Part shown: piece after piece, positions 1 through 8,581 of the stretch
Numbering within the stretch: the stretch's first letter is position 1
Layout of the letters: each line of letters opens with the position of its first letter
Assembly: GCA_022826155.1 (NCBI GenBank)
Contig: JAJDVL010000038.1
Location: 1-32,458 of the forward strand
Length of the DNA stretch: 32,458 nucleotides
Source: Prochlorococcaceae cyanobacterium jk18x22bins.40
GTDB lineage: Bacteria > Cyanobacteriota > Cyanobacteriia > PCC-6307 > Cyanobiaceae
Direction: 5' to 3'
The notes under the pieces: generated by a model
What the model saw: the letters and a program-made list of their open reading frames with translations, nothing else
The model's database searches: none
Told to the model about the DNA's origin: nothing
Position numbers and translations under genes: made by a program

Positions 1-53
1 ATCCCCAATTTGACGCAAGCAACTTGGTGCAATAATCATAACGGCCAGACAGG

Positions 54-2144
54 GTGCCAAAACCCGCCATGGTTGGCGCCCTACAATCTCTGGCCACTAG
101 ACCCTTTCCCATGGTTGCCAGCGACGCCAGCCCCACCACCTTTGCTGGTGTTGGCGCCGTAGCGCGGCAGGCCTTTCCCCTGGCTGCCATCACGGGCCAT
201 GACGCCGCCAAGCTGGCCCTGCTGTTGTCGGCCGTGGATCCCGGCCTGGGGGGTGTGATCATCGCCGGGCGCCGTGGCACGGGCAAATCGGTGTTGGCGC
301 GGGGGCTTCATGCCCTGCTTCCCCCCATTGAAATCCTGCGGGGCAGCCTCAACAGCGATCCCTACGATCCCCACGACTGGGATCCCACCACCCGTGAGCG
401 GTGGGCTGATGTGGCGGTTGAGCAGTTGCCCACCCAGGTGGTGCCGGCCCCCTTTGTGCAGGTTCCCGTTGGCGTGTCCGAGGACCGGCTGCTGGGGGCC
501 GTGGACGTGGGCGCCTCCCTCAGCAGCGGGAAGGCGGTGTTCCAGCCCGGGCTGCTGGCCCAGGCCCATCGGGGGGTGCTCTATCTCGATGAGTTGAACC
601 TGCTGGACGACACCATCATCAACCTGCTGCTGGAGGCGGTGGGCAGTGGTCATAACCGCGTTGAACGGGAAGGCATCAGCACCAGCCACCCCTGCCGCTG
701 CCTGCTGCTGGCCACCTACAACCCGGAAGAGGGCCCCGTGCGGGACCACCTGCTGGACCGCTTTGCCATGGCCCTCAGCGCAGATCAACTCCTGACACAG
801 GACAACCGGGCCGCGGCGGTCGCCACGGTGCTGGACGCAGCCGGTGATCCCCAGGGATTTCGTCAGCGTTGGCAGCAGCAGACGGAAACCATGGCCACCC
901 AGTTGCTGCTGGCGCGCCAGTGGCTGCCGGATGTGCAAATCAGCACGGCCCAGGTGGCCTATCTGGTGGAAGAGGCCATACGGGGCGGGGTGGACGGACA
1001 TCGGGGGGAGTTGTTTGCCGTGCGGGTGGCCAAGGCGGCGGCGGCGTTGGCGGGGCGCGATGAGGTGTTGGCCGAGGACCTGCGCACCGCCGTGGAATTG
1101 GTCGTTGCGCCCCGGGCACGGTTTGACGAGCGCCAGCAGCCGCAGGATCAGCCGCCCCCCACCCCGGAGCCGGACCCGGGGCAGGATCAGGACAACAGGC
1201 CGGACACTGAGCCGGAAGAGCCGGACAACGACCCGGAGCAGCAGGGTCCCGCCACCATCCCGGAGGAGTTTCTCCTGGAACCGGAAGCGGCTGCGGTGGA
1301 TCCGGACCTGCTGGTGTTCCAGGCGGCAAAATCCCGGGCGGGGCGCAGTGGTCGCCGGAGCGTGGTGAACAGTGACAACCGGGGCCGTTACGTGCGCCCC
1401 ATGCTGCCGCGGGGGCCGGTGAAGCGCATCGCAGTGGATGCCACCCTGCGGGCTGCTGCCCCCTATCAGAAGCAACGCCGCCAACGGGATTTGAGCCGCC
1501 CTGTCGTCATTGAAGAGAACGACCTGCGGGCCAAACAGTTGGAGCGGCGGGCCGGGGCGTTAGTTGTGTTTCTGGTGGACAGCAGCGGCTCCATGGCCCT
1601 GAACCGGATGCAGGCGGCCAAGGGGGCCGTGCTGCGGCTATTGGGGGAGGCCTACAAAAACCGCGATCAGGTGGCCCTGATTCCCTTCCGTGGGGAACAG
1701 GCGGAGGTGTTGTTGCCCCCCACCCGCTCCGTCACTGCCGCACGGCGGCGGCTGGAAACACTGCCCTGTGGCGGTGGCTCACCCCTGGCCCACGGCCTCA
1801 CCCAGGCGGCCCGGGTCGGGGTCAATGCCGTGGCGGCTGGCGACATCGCCCAAGTGGTGGTGGTGGCCATTACCGACGGACGGGGCAACGTCCCCCTGAG
1901 CCGCTCCCTGGGCCAGGAAGAGGACTCCAGCAAGGACGTGCGCCAGGAACTGTTGGAGGTGGCGGCCCAATACGTACGGCTGGGCATCAAGCTGTTGGTG
2001 ATCGATACGGAGCGCAAGTTCATCCGCAGTGGCTTTGGCGAGGACCTGGCCCAGGCCGCCATGGGGCGCTACGTGCGTCTTCCCAAAGCCACCAGCCAGG
2101 CCATGGCCGCCATGGCGACGGACGCCCTGCAGGGAATGATCTGA
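54..2144 (+). CDS. chlD: Magnesium chelatase subunit D (ChlD)
   Basis: ChlD is the AAA+/VWA subunit of the Mg-chelatase (with ChlI and ChlH) that inserts Mg2+ into protoporphyrin IX, the first committed step of chlorophyll synthesis. The N-terminal AAA+ module has Walker A GRRGTGKS (residues 72-79) and a Walker B region GVLYLDE (174-180). A proline- and acid-rich linker covers about 360-410, as is usual for ChlD. The C-terminal VWA domain starts near 500 and carries the MIDAS motif DSSGS. The length of 696 aa fits the family. The start is uncertain: GTG at 54 opens the frame, ATG codons follow at 69 and 111, none has a good ribosome binding site, and conserved sequence begins only near residue 40. 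A 48-base spacer separates it from ugd. The identification is secure; only the start is open. Confidence 0.95.
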   Translation: MPKPAMVGALQSLATRPFPMVASDASPTTFAGVGAVARQAFPLAAITGHDAAKLALLLSAVDPGLGGVIIAGRRGTGKSVLARGLHALLPPIEILRGSLNSDPYDPHDWDPTTRERWADVAVEQLPTQVVPAPFVQVPVGVSEDRLLGAVDVGASLSSGKAVFQPGLLAQAHRGVLYLDELNLLDDTIINLLLEAVGSGHNRVEREGISTSHPCRCLLLATYNPEEGPVRDHLLDRFAMALSADQLLTQDNRAAAVATVLDAAGDPQGFRQRWQQQTETMATQLLLARQWLPDVQISTAQVAYLVEEAIRGGVDGHRGELFAVRVAKAAAALAGRDEVLAEDLRTAVELVVAPRARFDERQQPQDQPPPTPEPDPGQDQDNRPDTEPEEPDNDPEQQGPATIPEEFLLEPEAAAVDPDLLVFQAAKSRAGRSGRRSVVNSDNRGRYVRPMLPRGPVKRIAVDATLRAAAPYQKQRRQRDLSRPVVIEENDLRAKQLERRAGALVVFLVDSSGSMALNRMQAAKGAVLRLLGEAYKNRDQVALIPFRGEQAEVLLPPTRSVTAARRRLETLPCGGGSPLAHGLTQAARVGVNAVAAGDIAQVVVVAITDGRGNVPLSRSLGQEEDSSKDVRQELLEVAAQYVRLGIKLLVIDTERKFIRSGFGEDLAQAAMGRYVRLPKATSQAMAAMATDALQGMI

Positions 2145-2192
2145 CCAGGCTGTGGTGCTGTACCTTTGCGCAGGTCTCGGAGATGGCGGACC

Positions 2193-3614
2193 GTGCGTAT
2201 CGCAGTGATTGGCACCGGCTATGTGGGCCTGGTCTCGGCGGTCTCTCTGGCCCATATGGGCCACACGGTGGTGGGGGTGGATAACAATGCTGAGAAGTTG
2301 GCCCAACTGCAGGGGGGGAAGAGTCCCATCTATGAGCCCGGCTTGCAGGAAGACCTCACCCTGGCCATGGGCACGGGCCGCCTGCAATTCCATGGGAATC
2401 TGGTGGCGGCTGTGGGCAGCAGTACGGTGATTTTCATCGCTGTTGGCACCCCCCCCCTGCCCTCCGGCGCCAGTGACACCAGGGCCGTGGCCACGGTGGC
2501 CTCCGCCATTGGCGTTGCCCTGGCGGGTGACCGCCAACCACGGTTGGTGGTGAACAAGTCCACCGTACCCATGGGTACCGGCGCCTGGGTGCAGGACCTG
2601 GTGACCCGGGGCGCTGCCGCAGGGAGTGCTCCGCCACCGGTCACGGTGGTGAGCAATCCGGAGTTTTTGCGGGAGGGGCAGGCCCTTCGGGACAGCTACA
2701 ACCCGGATCGCATTGTGCTGGGGAGCGATGATCCTGCTGCCCTGCTCACCATGGAGCAACTCTATGCCCCGTTGATCAAGCGCCGTTGCCGGGGCTGTGA
2801 CATCAGCCGTCCTGGCCCCATCCCCTTGATCAAGACGGATCTGGCATCGGCGGAAATGATCAAGTATGCCGCCAATGCTTTTCTGGCCACCAAGGTGTCC
2901 TTCATCAACGAACTGGCCCAGCTCTGTGACTGCGTGGGGGCCGACATCACGCTGGTGGCGGATGGCATCGGCCTGGATAAGCGCATTGGCCGCGCTTTTC
3001 TGGATGCCGGCATTGGCTGGGGAGGGAGCTGTCTGCCCAAGGACGTGTCGGCCCTCATGCACACCGCCAACAGCCGGGGCATTCATCCCCGGCTGTTGGC
3101 GGCGGTGACCGGGGTCAACCAGGATCAGCGCCGTCTGGTGGTGCGCAAGCTGCAACAGGCGCTACCGGTGCTGCAGGGGCGCACCATCGGCCTGTTGGGA
3201 CTCACTTTCAAGCCCAACACCGACGACCTGCGGGAGGCTCCTGCCCTGGACATTGCCGCTGAACTGATCCGCCTGGGGGCCACGGTGAAAGGGTTTGACC
3301 CCTACTGGAGCCGGCAGGACCACTGGCCCAAGGCCCTTGCGTCGATTCAACACTGCGCCAGCGCCATGGCGTTGGCCAAGGGGTGTGATGCCCTGGTGGT
3401 GGTCACCGAGTGGCCGGAATTCAAGCTGCTGGACTGGGCACAACTGGGTCGGGAGATGCACCAGCGGCTGGTGGTGGACGGCCGCAACTGTCTGGATGGC
3501 GTGGTTCTCACGGCAGCCGGCTTCCACTGGCAGGGCATGGGCCGCAACCCGCCCCCTCATGGCTCCGCCCCCTCCTCCACGGCCTCGGGATCCGCCAGTC
3601 GCTCAGCACCGTAG
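2193..3614 (+). CDS. ugd: UDP-glucose 6-dehydrogenase
   Basis: This cytosolic enzyme oxidises UDP-glucose to UDP-glucuronate with two NAD+, feeding acidic polysaccharide synthesis. A Rossmann motif VIGTGYVGL lies at the N terminus, and the active-site segment GWGGSCLPKD puts the catalytic Cys at about residue 280. I chose GTG at 2193 because VRIAVIGTGYVG is where the family begins and GGAG stands about 10 bases upstream; the frame is open back to TTG 2166. The usual C-terminal end, GMGR, falls near 3543. The frame then continues for about 22 Pro/Ser/Ala-rich residues to 3614, reading antisense through the end of the convergent MCE gene. This looks like loss of the ancestral stop codon. The UDP-glucuronate 4-epimerase at 28.3 kb could use its product. 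Confidence 0.93.
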   Translation: MRIAVIGTGYVGLVSAVSLAHMGHTVVGVDNNAEKLAQLQGGKSPIYEPGLQEDLTLAMGTGRLQFHGNLVAAVGSSTVIFIAVGTPPLPSGASDTRAVATVASAIGVALAGDRQPRLVVNKSTVPMGTGAWVQDLVTRGAAAGSAPPPVTVVSNPEFLREGQALRDSYNPDRIVLGSDDPAALLTMEQLYAPLIKRRCRGCDISRPGPIPLIKTDLASAEMIKYAANAFLATKVSFINELAQLCDCVGADITLVADGIGLDKRIGRAFLDAGIGWGGSCLPKDVSALMHTANSRGIHPRLLAAVTGVNQDQRRLVVRKLQQALPVLQGRTIGLLGLTFKPNTDDLREAPALDIAAELIRLGATVKGFDPYWSRQDHWPKALASIQHCASAMALAKGCDALVVVTEWPEFKLLDWAQLGREMHQRLVVDGRNCLDGVVLTAAGFHWQGMGRNPPPHGSAPSSTASGSASRSAP

Positions 3615-4543
3615 AGATCTTCAAGCAACAGGCCAAGGCCAACCGTCAGGTTTTTTAGACCCTTGGCAACGGCGGGATCACTGGTGATTTCCAGAACATC
3701 ACTGGTGATTTCATCCAGATTGGCCGTGAAGCTTTCCATGTTGGCGAGAATGGGGCCAGCCTTGGCGTTCAAGTGGTCCGTGGCAGTCTCCAAGTTGGCC
3801 ATGGTCTGCCTGAACTTGGCGATGGTCTCGGAACGACTCAACTCCGCCGAAGCCTTGGCCAGGTTGTCTGTAATTGTGGTGATGTTGGCGGCGCTGGTGT
3901 TGACTTGGTCAACCATGGGCTCCAGCCGTTGCGCCAGGTCCTGAAAGGATTGCGTCAGGACGATGCTCTCCTCGGCGGCAACGGTGATGGTGTTGCTGGT
4001 GTCAGCGAGGACTTTGACCGTTTCGTCTACCGTGCCGACGAGGTCAAGGTCGATGACGTGATCCAGGAGGCTTGTGACCCTGGCCACGACAGCATCCAGG
4101 CTGGGACTCTGGGCCCCCAACAGAACGTCGCCAGCGCAAAGCTGTCGGGCCGATGGACAGTCCTCTGCCGTGGGGCTGACAGGAGCGGCCAAGGGCTTGG
4201 AGGAGCCAATCAGCACCAACTGGGCCGTGCCCCCCAGCAAGCTGCCGGTCACCACCCGGGCACGAACGGGCTGAGCAATAACCAACTCGGCGTCACTGAT
4301 CTGCACCTGTACCGCCACAAAGCCAGGCTCCGGCGTAATGGATTGCACGGTGCCCACGTCCACACCCCGGTAGAACACGTTGGAGCGGGAAGCCAGGCCT
4401 GCCGCGTCGTCAAGGCGCACGGTGATGGTCCATGCGGTGCCGAAGAACCTGCTCCCCCTCAGGTGGAGCCAAAGCCCGGAGGCCATGCCCAGTGCGGCAA
4501 GGATGCTCAGGCCAACAGTGGCCTCGCGGAGGCTACGACGCAT
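3557..4543 (-). CDS. MlaD/MCE-domain lipid transport protein
   Basis: This 328-aa protein has an N-terminal membrane anchor (about residues 12-28) followed by an MCE/MlaD domain (about 37-115, with the segment FYRGVDVGTVQSI). The rest is a long, mostly helical region rich in Thr, Asn and Asp, typical of cyanobacterial MCE proteins. Such proteins form a periplasmic hydrophobic channel or substrate-binding part of an ABC lipid transporter. It starts 5 bases after the ATPase gene, so the two are an operon; no MlaE-type permease lies nearby, and in cyanobacteria it is often encoded elsewhere. The last 58 bases overlap the 3' end of ugd on the opposite strand. Family assignment is good; the lipid substrate cannot be read from sequence. 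Confidence 0.88.
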   Translation of the reverse strand: MRRSLREATVGLSILAALGMASGLWLHLRGSRFFGTAWTITVRLDDAAGLASRSNVFYRGVDVGTVQSITPEPGFVAVQVQISDAELVIAQPVRARVVTGSLLGGTAQLVLIGSSKPLAAPVSPTAEDCPSARQLCAGDVLLGAQSPSLDAVVARVTSLLDHVIDLDLVGTVDETVKVLADTSNTITVAAEESIVLTQSFQDLAQRLEPMVDQVNTSAANITTITDNLAKASAELSRSETIAKFRQTMANLETATDHLNAKAGPILANMESFTANLDEITSDVLEITSDPAVAKGLKNLTVGLGLLLEDLYGAERLADPEAVEEGAEP

Positions 4544-4548
4544 GGTGC

Positions 4549-5352
4549 TCAGGTCAATTCGGGTTGCATGGGTCCCTGCAGGCTGGCGCTACGGAACTGT
4601 CGGACGTAGGGATTATCCGTCACCTCGAACCCTTCCACAGAGCCGTGCCACTGGGCACAACCCCCGTAGAGCATCACCACATGGTCAGCGGCGCGGCGAA
4701 TTGTGCTCATCACATGGCTGACCACTACAGCCGTGCCCCCCGCAAATTCCGTGGTCTTGACAATCATATCCTCAATCCTGGTGCAGGCCACGGGGTCAAG
4801 ACCCGCCGTGGGCTCGTCAAACAGGAGGAGAGGGGGATGGTTGGTGTCAGCCGTGGGATCCTCCACAATGGCCCGGGCAAAACTGACCCGCTTCTGCATT
4901 CCTCCCGAGAGCTGGCCCGGCATCAAGTCTTCAACGCCCCGCAAGCCCACTTCCTCCAATACCCTGGAGACCCGGGCGCGGATGTCCGCCGGCGACAGTC
5001 GGCGGCTGCGGCGCAGCAAAAAACCCACGTTCTCCGCAACGCTGAGGGAGGCCAACAGGGCCGGCGACTGAAACACCATGCGCACGTCCATGGGGTTGTC
5101 CTGGTCTTCCCGCAAATAGACCTGCTGCTGACCATGGAGGCTGAGACGGCCTTTGCTGGGCAGCAACAGCCCTGCCAGCAGCCGCAGGATGGTGGACTTC
5201 CCCACCCCGGACGGCCCCACAACGGCAATCTTCTGTCCCACGCCCACATCCAGGTCCAGGTCGTTGAGCACGGACTTGGCGCCAAAGCGCAGGCCAACAC
5301 CGCACAACTGAATGGCCGACGCCTCCGCTGCCACACCAACAGGTTGGGACAT
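4549..5352 (-). CDS. ABC transporter ATP-binding protein, MlaF-like
   Basis: A complete ABC ATPase of 267 aa. Walker A GPSGVGKST is at residues 46-54, the Q-loop Gln near 95, the signature LSGGMQKR at 148-155, Walker B LLLFDEPT at 175-182, and the H-loop His near 213. GGMQKR in the signature and the following MCE-domain gene identify it as the MlaF/Ttg2A type that energises lipid transport across the envelope. It is the first gene of the pair; only 5 bases separate its stop from the MCE start. The ATG at 5352 lies about 40 bases from the proposed start of the divergent YvcK-like gene, so the two probably share a short promoter region. Confidence 0.92.
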   Translation of the reverse strand: MSQPVGVAAEASAIQLCGVGLRFGAKSVLNDLDLDVGVGQKIAVVGPSGVGKSTILRLLAGLLLPSKGRLSLHGQQQVYLREDQDNPMDVRMVFQSPALLASLSVAENVGFLLRRSRRLSPADIRARVSRVLEEVGLRGVEDLMPGQLSGGMQKRVSFARAIVEDPTADTNHPPLLLFDEPTAGLDPVACTRIEDMIVKTTEFAGGTAVVVSHVMSTIRRAADHVVMLYGGCAQWHGSVEGFEVTDNPYVRQFRSASLQGPMQPELT

Positions 5353-5391
5353 AGGCTCAACGTGCCAAGGGTATTTCTACAATTTTCGCAC

Positions 5392-6837
5392 ATGGTGGCC
5401 GTGATCTTGACGCAGAGCAGACAACGGCAGCCAGGGCACAGGAGGCGGTCCAGGATTCTGGACAGGTCCTGCAAAGCGCTCCGGTGGCTCTTGCCAGGTC
5501 TACTGGTCAAGCGCTGGGTCCTCACCAGCGCCTTCGGTCTCCTGCTGCTGGTGCTGGGCAGCGCCATCTGGGCCAACCTGAAACCGGTGTACTGGATCCT
5601 GGAGGCCATTGAGTGGACTCTGGCCAGCATCACCCAGGTGTTTCCCTACCGGTTGACCGGTCCCCTGGTGCTGGTCAGTGGCCTGGTGCTCATCCTGCTG
5701 GGCCAAAGCCGCACTTTCGGATCCATCCAGCAGGCCCTGGCCCCCGACCAGGATCGATCCCTGGTGGATGCCCTGCTGGCGCAGCGCCGCCGCAGCCGGG
5801 GACCCGGCATCGTGGCCATTGGCGGGGGCAACGGCCTGGCTACCCTGCTCAGCGGCTTGAAGCATTACAGCAACAGCATCACCGCCATTGTCACCGTGAC
5901 CGACGACGGGGGCAGCAGCGGCCGCCTGCGCCGTGATCTGGGCATTCAGCCTCCGGGGGATATTCGCAACTGCCTCACTGCCCTGGCCAAGGAGGAACAA
6001 CTGCTCACCCAGTTGTTCCGCTACCGCTTTGCCTCTGGTGAGGGTCTGGAAGGCCACAGTCTGGGCAACCTGTTCATCTCGGCCTTGACCACCATCACCG
6101 GCAATCTGGAGTCCGCCGTGGCCGCCAGCAGTCGGGTGTTGAACATTCAAGGGCAGGTGGTGCCCGCCACCAACGCCGACGTGCAGCTCTGGGCCCAGTT
6201 GGAGGACGGACGCTTCATTGAGGGGGAATCCCGAATCAGTGGAGCGGGGGGCCGGATTCACCAAGTGGGCTGCCGACCAGCGGCGCCACCGGCACTCCCC
6301 AGCGCCTTGGAGGCCATCCGCCAAGCGGACTTGATTCTGCTGGGTCCTGGCAGTTTATACACCTCGCTGCTGCCCAATTTGCTGGTGCCCCAGCTTGTGA
6401 AGGAAATCAGTCGCTCTCCCGCCGCCAAGCTCTACATCTGCAATCTCATGACCCAGCCCGGTGAAACCGACGGGTTGGATGTGTGGGACCACGTGGCGGC
6501 CATTGGCCGCCACGTGGGTCGTCAAGGCATCACGCCCTGGTTATTTCCTGATGTCCTGGCCCACAGTGGTCACCTGGATCGCCGTCTGGTGGAACGCTAT
6601 CGGTCCGCAGGCTCCGAGCCCGTAACCTGTCCCGTGGACAAACTCAAGGCACAGGGCTTGCGGCCCCACCTGGCCATGATGCATGCTCGCGTCGAGTCCC
6701 TCAGCGAGGATACAGCCAGCAAGAACCTGCGCCACGATCCCCTGCGGCTGGCACGGGCCGTGATGCGCTTCTACCGTCAACACCAGCGGCGTCAGCAGCG
6801 CGGGGAGGGCGGCGTCAAGCAACCACTCCATTCCTGA
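5392..6837 (+). CDS. YvcK/CofD-like family protein, membrane anchored
   Basis: Homologues of YvcK (gluconeogenesis factor/YbhK family) bind UDP-sugars and influence carbon flux and cell-wall growth in other bacteria; the role in cyanobacteria is not settled. The core begins near GIVAIGGGNGLATLL and contains VTVTDDGGSSGRLRRD, GDIRNCL, GHSLGNL and a GPGSLYTSLLPNLL segment. Two hydrophobic segments precede the core (WVLTSAFGLLLLVLG and LVLVSGLVLILLG), so the protein is probably anchored with the core in the cytoplasm, as in other cyanobacteria. The frame is open far upstream, but that part runs antisense through the ABC and MCE genes. ATG 5392 is the first start beyond the divergent ABC gene; GTG 5395/5401 and TTG 5407 are alternatives, none with a clear ribosome binding site. 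Confidence 0.85.
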   Translation: MVAVILTQSRQRQPGHRRRSRILDRSCKALRWLLPGLLVKRWVLTSAFGLLLLVLGSAIWANLKPVYWILEAIEWTLASITQVFPYRLTGPLVLVSGLVLILLGQSRTFGSIQQALAPDQDRSLVDALLAQRRRSRGPGIVAIGGGNGLATLLSGLKHYSNSITAIVTVTDDGGSSGRLRRDLGIQPPGDIRNCLTALAKEEQLLTQLFRYRFASGEGLEGHSLGNLFISALTTITGNLESAVAASSRVLNIQGQVVPATNADVQLWAQLEDGRFIEGESRISGAGGRIHQVGCRPAAPPALPSALEAIRQADLILLGPGSLYTSLLPNLLVPQLVKEISRSPAAKLYICNLMTQPGETDGLDVWDHVAAIGRHVGRQGITPWLFPDVLAHSGHLDRRLVERYRSAGSEPVTCPVDKLKAQGLRPHLAMMHARVESLSEDTASKNLRHDPLRLARAVMRFYRQHQRRQQRGEGGVKQPLHS

Positions 6838-6843
6838 ACACCA

Positions 6844-7995
6844 TCAACCGCCCGGCGTAAGGCGGAGAACGCTGCCGTCCTGCTCATCATCGGTCAAGGC
6901 ATAGATCACGCCATCGGGCCCTACGGCCACGTCGCGGATGCGCCGTCCCTCATCGGCAATGAGCCTTTCTTCATGCACCACCGCCTCACCCTCCAGTTCC
7001 AGGCGAAGAATGGCGCGGGCCCCGAGACCGGACACCAGCAGGTTGCCCTGCCAGCCTGGAAATGCCCCGGACCTGTAAAAGGCGATGCCGCCAGGGGCAA
7101 TGGCCGGGGTCCACGTGGAGACGGGATCCTCCAGCCCCGGAGCCGATCTGCGCCCACGGCCCACCGGCTGGCCGGAATACTCCACCCCGTGGGACACCAG
7201 GGGCCAACCGTAATTCCCCCCTGGCTCAAGGACGTTCAGTTCGTCACCACCCCGAGGACCGTGTTCACTGATCCACAGCTTGCCCGTCTCCGGGTGGATT
7301 GCCGCGCCCTGGACATTGCGGTGTCCATAGGACCAGAGTTCCGGCAGGGCATCGTCGCGGCCAATGAACGGGTTGTCGCCGGGCGCTGTGCCGTCGGGTT
7401 GCAGCCGCACCACCTTGCCCAGGTGGGAGCAGAGATCCTGGGCCTGCTCCCGCCATGGATCCCGGAATCGTTCCCCAAGGGTGACAAACAGAGTGCCATC
7501 CCCGGCGAAAGCCACCCGGGCGCCAAAGTGCAGACGGCCCGGATAGCGGGGCAACTGACGAAAGACAACGGTGACCTCTTCCAGGGTTGTGCCATCGGCA
7601 GAGAGCCGGGCACGGGCCACCGCAGTGGAGTTTGTGCCGTCAGAGGCTGGTTCGCTGTAAGCCAGCCAGATCAAGCGGTTGCTTGCAAAAGCCGGATCCA
7701 CGGTCACGTCCAGTAGACCCCCCTGCCCCACGTCCGCCACGGGGGGCACACCGCCCAACGGCGCCGACAGATTGCCCTCCTGATCCAGAATCCTGAGCCG
7801 ACCGGGTTTTTCCGTGAGGACGATGGCGCCGTTGGGGAAAACGTCCATTCCCCACGGCTGCGCAAGACCGCGGGCCACCACGCTGAGGAGCACGGGACCC
7901 TTTTCGGTGTTCACAGTGCGCGTCTGGGCACTGGAGGGCGCTGGCATTCCCGACAGGAGGACCGCCGCCACCAGGATCCGGGCAATTTTTCCCAT
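6844..7995 (-). CDS. Secreted PQQ-dependent sugar dehydrogenase family protein
   Basis: This beta-propeller protein belongs to the glucose/sorbosone dehydrogenase (YliI/Asd-like) family, which oxidises aldose sugars with PQQ in the periplasm. Family hallmarks are GMDVFPNGAIVLTEKPGRL near the N terminus and the central GHRNVQG ... ISEHGPRGGDELN ... GGNYGWP run. I chose ATG 7995: it has GGGAG 6 bases upstream and gives a clean signal peptide (MGKIARI, then a hydrophobic core ending at SSA-QT). The longer frame from 8124 adds 43 residues with no such features. The mature chain is about 360 aa, normal for the family. Its stop lies 6 bases from the convergent YvcK-like stop. The substrate, and whether PQQ is available to the cell, are unknown. 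Confidence 0.87.
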   Translation of the reverse strand: MGKIARILVAAVLLSGMPAPSSAQTRTVNTEKGPVLLSVVARGLAQPWGMDVFPNGAIVLTEKPGRLRILDQEGNLSAPLGGVPPVADVGQGGLLDVTVDPAFASNRLIWLAYSEPASDGTNSTAVARARLSADGTTLEEVTVVFRQLPRYPGRLHFGARVAFAGDGTLFVTLGERFRDPWREQAQDLCSHLGKVVRLQPDGTAPGDNPFIGRDDALPELWSYGHRNVQGAAIHPETGKLWISEHGPRGGDELNVLEPGGNYGWPLVSHGVEYSGQPVGRGRRSAPGLEDPVSTWTPAIAPGGIAFYRSGAFPGWQGNLLVSGLGARAILRLELEGEAVVHEERLIADEGRRIRDVAVGPDGVIYALTDDEQDGSVLRLTPGG

Positions 7996-8075
7996 GTTTT
8001 CTCCCACGATCTTCACGGCGTCCTTGACGGTAAACCCGAATGTAGGCTGACCTGGAAATGCTGGTTGTTGACGCC

Positions 8076-8581
8076 ATGGCGCTCCCCACCACCCACGGGG
8101 AACAATCTCCAGCCAGTCCAGCACCCCATCGGGCTTTATTTCTCAGCGATGTTCACCTGGGCACCGGAAGGACAGAAACCCGGTGTCTTCTCCAGCAACT
8201 CAAGGCCCACCCCAGTGAACGGCTGGTGCCGAGCGCCAGGTGATCTGGGTTCTGGGGAACCATGAACATCCCCTCCGGAAGGCCATGGGTTCAACGGCCA
8301 TGGGCACCATCAAGGAGGACATGCCACAGCTTCGGATTGGCCACCGCTACGTTCACCGGACCAAAGACGTTCAGCGGCTGGCGGTCATCCATGGGGATTG
8401 CCTGGGCCATGGCTTCGATGGGGTAATTTATGGCCATATCCACAGTGCCTGCCTGGAGGATCACGCGCCAGTGCGGGTGCTGAACACCGGCTGCTGGACC
8501 CATCCACCAGGCACTTTCCTTGTGGAAACGGCTGATGGCTGTTGGCAACTCCGGGACGGCCATGGCCACCGCCTGGCTTAA
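8076..8581 (+). pseudogene. Decayed metallophosphoesterase (UDP-2,3-diacylglucosamine hydrolase-like)
   Basis: The first frame (ATG 8076 to the stop at 8243) encodes ALFLSDVHLGTGRTE and AHPSERL, the start of a calcineurin-like phosphoesterase. The reading then shifts frame near 8230-8240 to VIWVLGNHEHPLRK, later RLAVIHGD and DGVIYGHIHSA, ending at 8581. The GDIID...W metal-binding block expected between AHPSERL and VIWVLGNH is missing, and so is the stretch expected between HGD and DGVIYGHIH. Two internal deletions plus a frameshift remove essential metal ligands, so it cannot make a working enzyme. Its TAA overlaps the stop of the convergent helicase gene in a shared TTAA (8578-8581). The family call rests on remembered motifs. 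Confidence 0.85.

Noticed and set aside
81..1484. Long open frame of 467 codons antisense to chlD
   Set aside because: High GC keeps antisense frames open. The product has no domain and is a Gln/His/Gly-rich composition typical of a shadow; chlD on the other strand is certain.
1779..3155. Long antisense frame over chlD and ugd
   Set aside because: Spans two certain genes on the other strand, with shadow composition and no start signal.
4432..5391. N-terminal extension of the YvcK-like frame to 801 residues
   Set aside because: The added part is antisense to the ABC and MCE genes and resembles no YvcK homologue.
8240..8581. Separate 113-codon gene with a GNHE motif
   Set aside because: It is the 3' part of the decayed phosphoesterase; its first half is in another frame just upstream.
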